NCBI GenBank assembly: GCA_900315935.1
Contig: ONBB01000002.1
Coordinates: forward strand, 1-64,000
Reading direction: 5' to 3'
DNA: 64,000 bases
Source: an uncultured Bacteroidales bacterium
GTDB lineage: Bacteria; Bacteroidota; Bacteroidia; Bacteroidales; P3
The notes below the pieces were generated by a model. It saw only the letters and a list, made by a program, of their open reading frames with translations. It made no database searches and had not been told where the DNA came from. The position numbers and the translations under genes are program-made. Below are positions 61,029 to 64,000 of this stretch, piece by piece (positions within the stretch are counted from its first letter, which is position 1; each line of letters starts with the position of its first letter).

Positions 61029-61103
61029 TACCATAAGCTTCCATATCCTTCCAGTGCCTTTGTATTCCCCTACCGTTCCCCTACCATTCCCCTAGAAAAC
61101 CCC
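61029..61103 (-). repeat. G-run repeat, copy G (minus orientation)
   Basis: Plus-strand CCCC runs start at 61067, 61078, 61089 and 61100, exact period 11. 61029-61094 is the perfect 66-bp reverse-complement copy of 37060-37125. It lies between the divergent GT84-GH94 and nnrD genes. Confidence 0.9.
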
Positions 61104-61151
61104 AGCTTCCGTCTCGCACAATATTTTTCCATACTCTGCGTTATCTTGGTC

Positions 61152-61952
61152 ATGAGAAACCCCGAAACCAACAAATACGACTACGGCCACGCCCTCCTCG
61201 TCGCCGGCCAGTTTGGCTGCATGGGCTGCGCCATCCTCGCCGCCAGAGCCGCCATGCGCGCCGGATGCGGACTGCTCACCGCCCTGCTGCCCAAGAAGTG
61301 CATCACACCCATGCAGGTGGCCTGCCCCGAAGCGATGACCGTCCCCGACAACTGCAATGAACGCATCACCAACATCACCCCCAACCAGATAAAACGCTAC
61401 AACGCCATCGCCATCGGCCCGGGGATTGGCACTCACCCTAGTACAATCAACGTACTGAAAACCATCATCCACCACGCTTCACCCGCGCAGCAGCTCATCC
61501 TCGACGCCGACGCGCTCAACATCATCGCCCTCCACATGCCCGACTTCTGGAAAGCCAAGCCCTTCGTCGGACGCCTGGCGCCCATCCTCACGCCCCATGC
61601 CGGCGAATACGAACGCCTTTTCCGCCACTACAACCCGCAAAAGGTAGCCACCATAAACAACATCGTCCTCGTCTTCAAAGGGCACCACACCCACGTCTAC
61701 GCCCCCGATGGCGAAATCTACACCAACTTCACCGGCAACGCAGGCATGGCCACCGCAGGCAGCGGCGATGTGCTCACCGGCATCCTCCTCGGCCTCGCCG
61801 CACAGCAGTGGCGCAACCCCGACCCCTTCCAGGTAGCCTGCACCGGGGTCCGCATACACGGCGAGAGCGGCGACTGCGCCACCACACGGCAAAGCGAAGC
61901 CTCCCTCATCGCCAGCGACCTGGTGGAGAACCTAAAATACGTTGACCTCTGA
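61152..61952 (+). CDS. nnrD: ADP/ATP-dependent NAD(P)H-hydrate dehydratase
   Basis: Repairs hydrated NAD(P)H using ADP or ATP. 266 residues from ATG 61152 (MRNPETNKYDYGHALLVAGQFG). The YjeF_C (carbohydrate-kinase-like) signature is seen: YGHALLVAGQFGCMGCAILAARAAMRAG, IAIGPGIGTHPST, LILDADALNII, LTPHAGEYERL and NAGMATAGSGDVLTGI. Most Bacteroidota fuse this to the YjeF_N epimerase domain; here only the dehydratase part is present and the sequence just upstream is a G-run repeat. The epimerase may be encoded elsewhere. Confidence 0.93.
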   Translation: MRNPETNKYDYGHALLVAGQFGCMGCAILAARAAMRAGCGLLTALLPKKCITPMQVACPEAMTVPDNCNERITNITPNQIKRYNAIAIGPGIGTHPSTINVLKTIIHHASPAQQLILDADALNIIALHMPDFWKAKPFVGRLAPILTPHAGEYERLFRHYNPQKVATINNIVLVFKGHHTHVYAPDGEIYTNFTGNAGMATAGSGDVLTGILLGLAAQQWRNPDPFQVACTGVRIHGESGDCATTRQSEASLIASDLVENLKYVDL

Positions 61953-62003
61953 AGCCTACCGCTCACTACCCGCGGTATCGGCGCCCCCGACAAAAGGCAG
62001 CAT

Positions 62004-63356
62004 TCATTCTCCATGCCGCGGGCGCACCAGCTGCGGGGCGTAGCGCCATACCAGCCAGGCACAGAGCAGCAGGGTGAGCACCTCGGCCACGTTGACCGCC
62101 CACCAGATGCCGTCAGCTCCCCACAGCAGGGGCAGCAGCCAGACGCAGCCCAGTTCGAACACCATCGAGCGCGCAAAAGCCGCCACGGCACTCACCACAC
62201 CGTTCTGCAGCCCCGTGAAGAGCGCCGAGGCAAACATGCTCCAGCCGCAAATGAGGAAACAAAGCATATAGATACGTATCGCCTTGGTGGTCAAGGCGGT
62301 GAGGTCGGCATCGTAGCCCACGAAGACATGCGCCAGCGGAGCGCTGAAGAGTTCGGCTACGAGCGTCATTGCAACCCCGGCCACACCTATCACAACCAGC
62401 GACTTACGCAGCAGCGACCGCTGTTCGCCCACGTCGCGGGCGCCATAGTGGTAGCCGACGATGGGCGTCAGTGCCAGGTTGTAGCCGATGAAGATGGCCG
62501 CGTAGACAAAGGCGATGTACATCAGAATGCCGTAGGCCGCCACGCCGTCCTCGCCGTAGAGGTGCATCAGCTGCAGGTTGTAGCAGATGCTGACGATGCT
62601 CATCGAAATACTGCTGACATACTCCGACAGCCCGTTGCTGCAAGCCTTGCCGACATAGGGCCACAGCATCTTCGTGCCCGGCACAAGGCTGAGGGTGCCA
62701 CGGTTCAGCCGGCTGGAACCGAAGTAGATGACCGGGAACAACCCGCCCACCACCTGCGACAGCATGGTGGCCCATGCCGCGCCCGCCACACCCCAGCCCA
62801 AACCCCATACAAAGAGCGCATCCAGCGCGATATTCACCACACCGCACAACACACTCATCATCGTCCCCAGCTGCGGCCGCTCGGCTGCCATGTAGAACGA
62901 CTGGAAGGCCATCTGCATCGCGAAGAAAGGCATGCCGGCCATACAGATGCGGCTGTAGACCACGCACTCGTGCATCATCGGCCCGTCGGCACCCAGCCAG
63001 CGGGCAATGGTCGGGGCGAACACCCCGAAGAGGGCTCCGCTGAGGAACCCCACCACCGCCGTGAAACGCACCAGCATGGTAAACACGCGGTTGGCCTTGC
63101 CCACATACCCCTCGCCCTTGATTTTGGCCACCAGCGCCGCGCCGCCGCTTCCCACCATCAAACCCAGCGCGGCCAGCAGCATGATGGCCGGCCACATCAG
63201 GTTGATGGCCGCCAGGCCCGTCTTGCCCGTAAAACGCGACACAAAAAAGCCGTCCACCATGCTGTAAATCGACGTGATAAGCACCATGGCGACGCTCGGC
63301 AAGGCCGACTTCAGCAGCCGGCGGTAGCCGTAATGTCCTGACAATGCGATTTCCAT
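62004..63356 (-). CDS. MATE-family multidrug/toxin extrusion transporter
   Basis: 450 residues with about twelve hydrophobic segments in two similar halves. GYRRLLKSALPSVAMVLITSIYSMVDGFFVSRFTG at the N-terminus and the repeated GxxGAAxATxxSQ-type segment (GVAGAAWATMLSQVVG) are typical of MATE antiporters, which export cationic drugs using Na+ or H+. Substrate not inferable. Own promoter upstream. Convergent with nnrD; the 51-bp gap holds nothing else seen. Confidence 0.94.
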   Translation of the reverse strand: MEIALSGHYGYRRLLKSALPSVAMVLITSIYSMVDGFFVSRFTGKTGLAAINLMWPAIMLLAALGLMVGSGGAALVAKIKGEGYVGKANRVFTMLVRFTAVVGFLSGALFGVFAPTIARWLGADGPMMHECVVYSRICMAGMPFFAMQMAFQSFYMAAERPQLGTMMSVLCGVVNIALDALFVWGLGWGVAGAAWATMLSQVVGGLFPVIYFGSSRLNRGTLSLVPGTKMLWPYVGKACSNGLSEYVSSISMSIVSICYNLQLMHLYGEDGVAAYGILMYIAFVYAAIFIGYNLALTPIVGYHYGARDVGEQRSLLRKSLVVIGVAGVAMTLVAELFSAPLAHVFVGYDADLTALTTKAIRIYMLCFLICGWSMFASALFTGLQNGVVSAVAAFARSMVFELGCVWLLPLLWGADGIWWAVNVAEVLTLLLCAWLVWRYAPQLVRPRHGE

Positions 63357-63384
63357 ACCTTTTCCGTGGCAGAAATTCCGAGTG

Positions 63385-63392
63385 CAAAGATA
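63385..63392 (-). promoter_or_regulatory. -7 promoter box of the MATE gene
   Basis: Minus-strand TATCTTTG, 29 nt before the MATE start. Confidence 0.72.
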
Positions 63393-63624
63393 CTAAAAAA
63401 TCCGGAGACCGCAACCCAATCCCACCCCACCCCCCTCCCATGGCCCTTGAGAGGATTAAGAGAGGCAAAACCTATAACTTACTCACCTCTGATTTCCAGC
63501 TAATTGCACACCAACAAAAACAGGCCGTTTTCCAAGAAATTTTCAAAAAACCATGCACCTGCTCGCTGATATTTTTTCTTGCTGATTATCAGCGATTAGG
63601 GACCGATGTTGATAATTTTCCTCG

Positions 63625-63651
63625 CCATGTCGGAAAAAAGTTGTATTTTTG
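63625..63651 (+). promoter_or_regulatory. guaB promoter with CCATGT element
   Basis: CCATGTCGG begins at 63625 and TATTTTTG is at 63644-63651, again 19 nt apart. The guaB ATG is 33 nt downstream. Confidence 0.78.
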
Positions 63652-63683
63652 CAAATTAATTCACTTGTAAAAACAGCGCTAAT

Positions 63684-64000
63684 ATGTATACAGACACCAC
63701 CAAATTCATCGGCGAAGGCCTCACGTATGACGACGTGCTGCTCGTGCCCGCCTATTCCGAAATCCTGCCCCGCGAGGTTACCGTAGCCTCCCGTTTTTCC
63801 AAGAACATCGCCCTGAACACCCCGCTGGTGTCGGCCGCCATGGACACCGTAACCGAGGCCGCCATGGCCATCGGCATGGCGCAGGAAGGCGGCATCGGTG
63901 TGCTGCACAAGAACATGCCCGTCGAGCGCCAGGCCAACGAGGTGCGCAAGGTGAAGCGTGCCGAGAACGGCATGATCATCGACCCCATCACCCTCTCGAA
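63684..64000 (+). CDS. guaB: IMP dehydrogenase, 5' part (runs off the window)
   Basis: First 105 complete codons of IMP dehydrogenase, the NAD-dependent first step of GMP synthesis from IMP. Starts [20 protein letters not shown] and continues [58 protein letters not shown], all conserved IMPDH N-terminal sequence. The window ends before the CBS domains and the catalytic Cys loop. Confidence 0.96.
   Translation, partial: MYTDTTKFIGEGLTYDDVLLVPAYSEILPREVTVASRFSKNIALNTPLVSAAMDTVTEAAMAIGMAQEGGIGVLHKNMPVERQANEVRKVKRAENGMIIDPITLS

Larger units (their letters stand above)
63357..63683. other. Divergent intergenic region between MATE and guaB
   Basis: This 327-bp AT-rich gap holds the two promoters and a palindrome GCTGATTATCAGC near 63582. 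GATAATCAGC also occurs in the repeat at 42.87 kb. No gene is seen. Confidence 0.65.

Noticed and set aside
61026-61151. Upstream extension of nnrD as a coding N-terminus
   Set aside because: The frame there is a translation of the G-run repeat (FPYRSPTIPLE); the same artefact appears in other repeat copies.
1-64000. CRISPR array, rRNA operon, transposase or prophage
   Set aside because: No regularly spaced direct repeats of 25-40 bp with unique spacers, no rRNA sequence, and no transposase, integrase or phage structural motif was found in any frame.

Overview
The window looks like a chromosomal segment of a GC-rich member of the Bacteroidales. The evidence is convergent: about fifteen promoters carry the Bacteroidota -7 box TAnnTTTG, Shine-Dalgarno sites are largely absent, two proteins end in the CHU_C/type B sorting domain of the type IX secretion system, and there is a GldB-type lipoprotein, a FISUMP-domain lipoprotein, DUF3098 and DUF349 proteins, and a CarboxypepD_reg-TonB receptor. 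Genus cannot be fixed from the sequence alone. There is no rRNA, CRISPR array, prophage or recognisable insertion sequence.

Layout. 0-3 kb: FISUMP lipoprotein, then ftcD (histidine catabolism) abutting a 43-residue lipoprotein gene. 3.4-10 kb: two paralogous secreted proteins with T9SS type B sorting domains, overlapping dapD, then a small lipoprotein. 10-14.2 kb: dnaN, ftsX, DUF3098, uppP, truB. 14.6-18.9 kb: DUF349 protein, GldB-like lipoprotein, lipid kinase, SUI1-type factor. 19-21.2 kb (minus): LysM lytic transglycosylase, FtsB/DivIC-like protein, NlpC/P60 lipoprotein. 21.3-23.6 kb: queA and rarA. 23.6-31.6 kb (minus): gyrA, a TPR-like protein, a TonB receptor and an M16-like protein without its zinc motif. 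32-34.8 kb: clpC. 34.9-42.6 kb (minus): arcC, four-helix-bundle gene, argF, SLC13 anion transporter, outer-membrane protein, DUF4838 protein; arcC and argF together suggest carbamoyl-phosphate/citrulline catabolism. 43-50.6 kb: groES-like, alaS, tgt, SGNH-like protein, glycosyltransferase, ECF sigma factor, GNAT acetyltransferase. 50.8 kb: tRNA-Arg(ACG). 51-52.9 kb: deaminase followed by an overlapping three-gene DUF3791/DUF3990 cassette, a plausible ADP-ribosyltransferase toxin-antitoxin-like unit. 53-61 kb (minus): a 2554-residue GT84-GH94 cyclic beta-glucan synthase-like protein. 61-64 kb: NAD(P)H-hydrate dehydratase, MATE transporter, start of guaB.

The most unusual signals are not genes. 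(1) A dispersed intergenic repeat with GGGG runs at an exact 11-bp period, able in principle to form G-quadruplexes, recurs at seven places, including a 66-bp perfect copy pair 24 kb apart; one copy sits where a truncated reading frame ends. (2) Period-7 tandem repeats occur between genes and also inside truB, alaS, the GT84 protein and the DUF4838 gene. (3) Five promoters (dnaN, gyrA, groES-like, guaB and a small membrane-protein gene) carry CCATGT exactly 19 nt upstream of the -7 box. (4) TATCGATA palindromes cluster three apiece in two intergenic regions.
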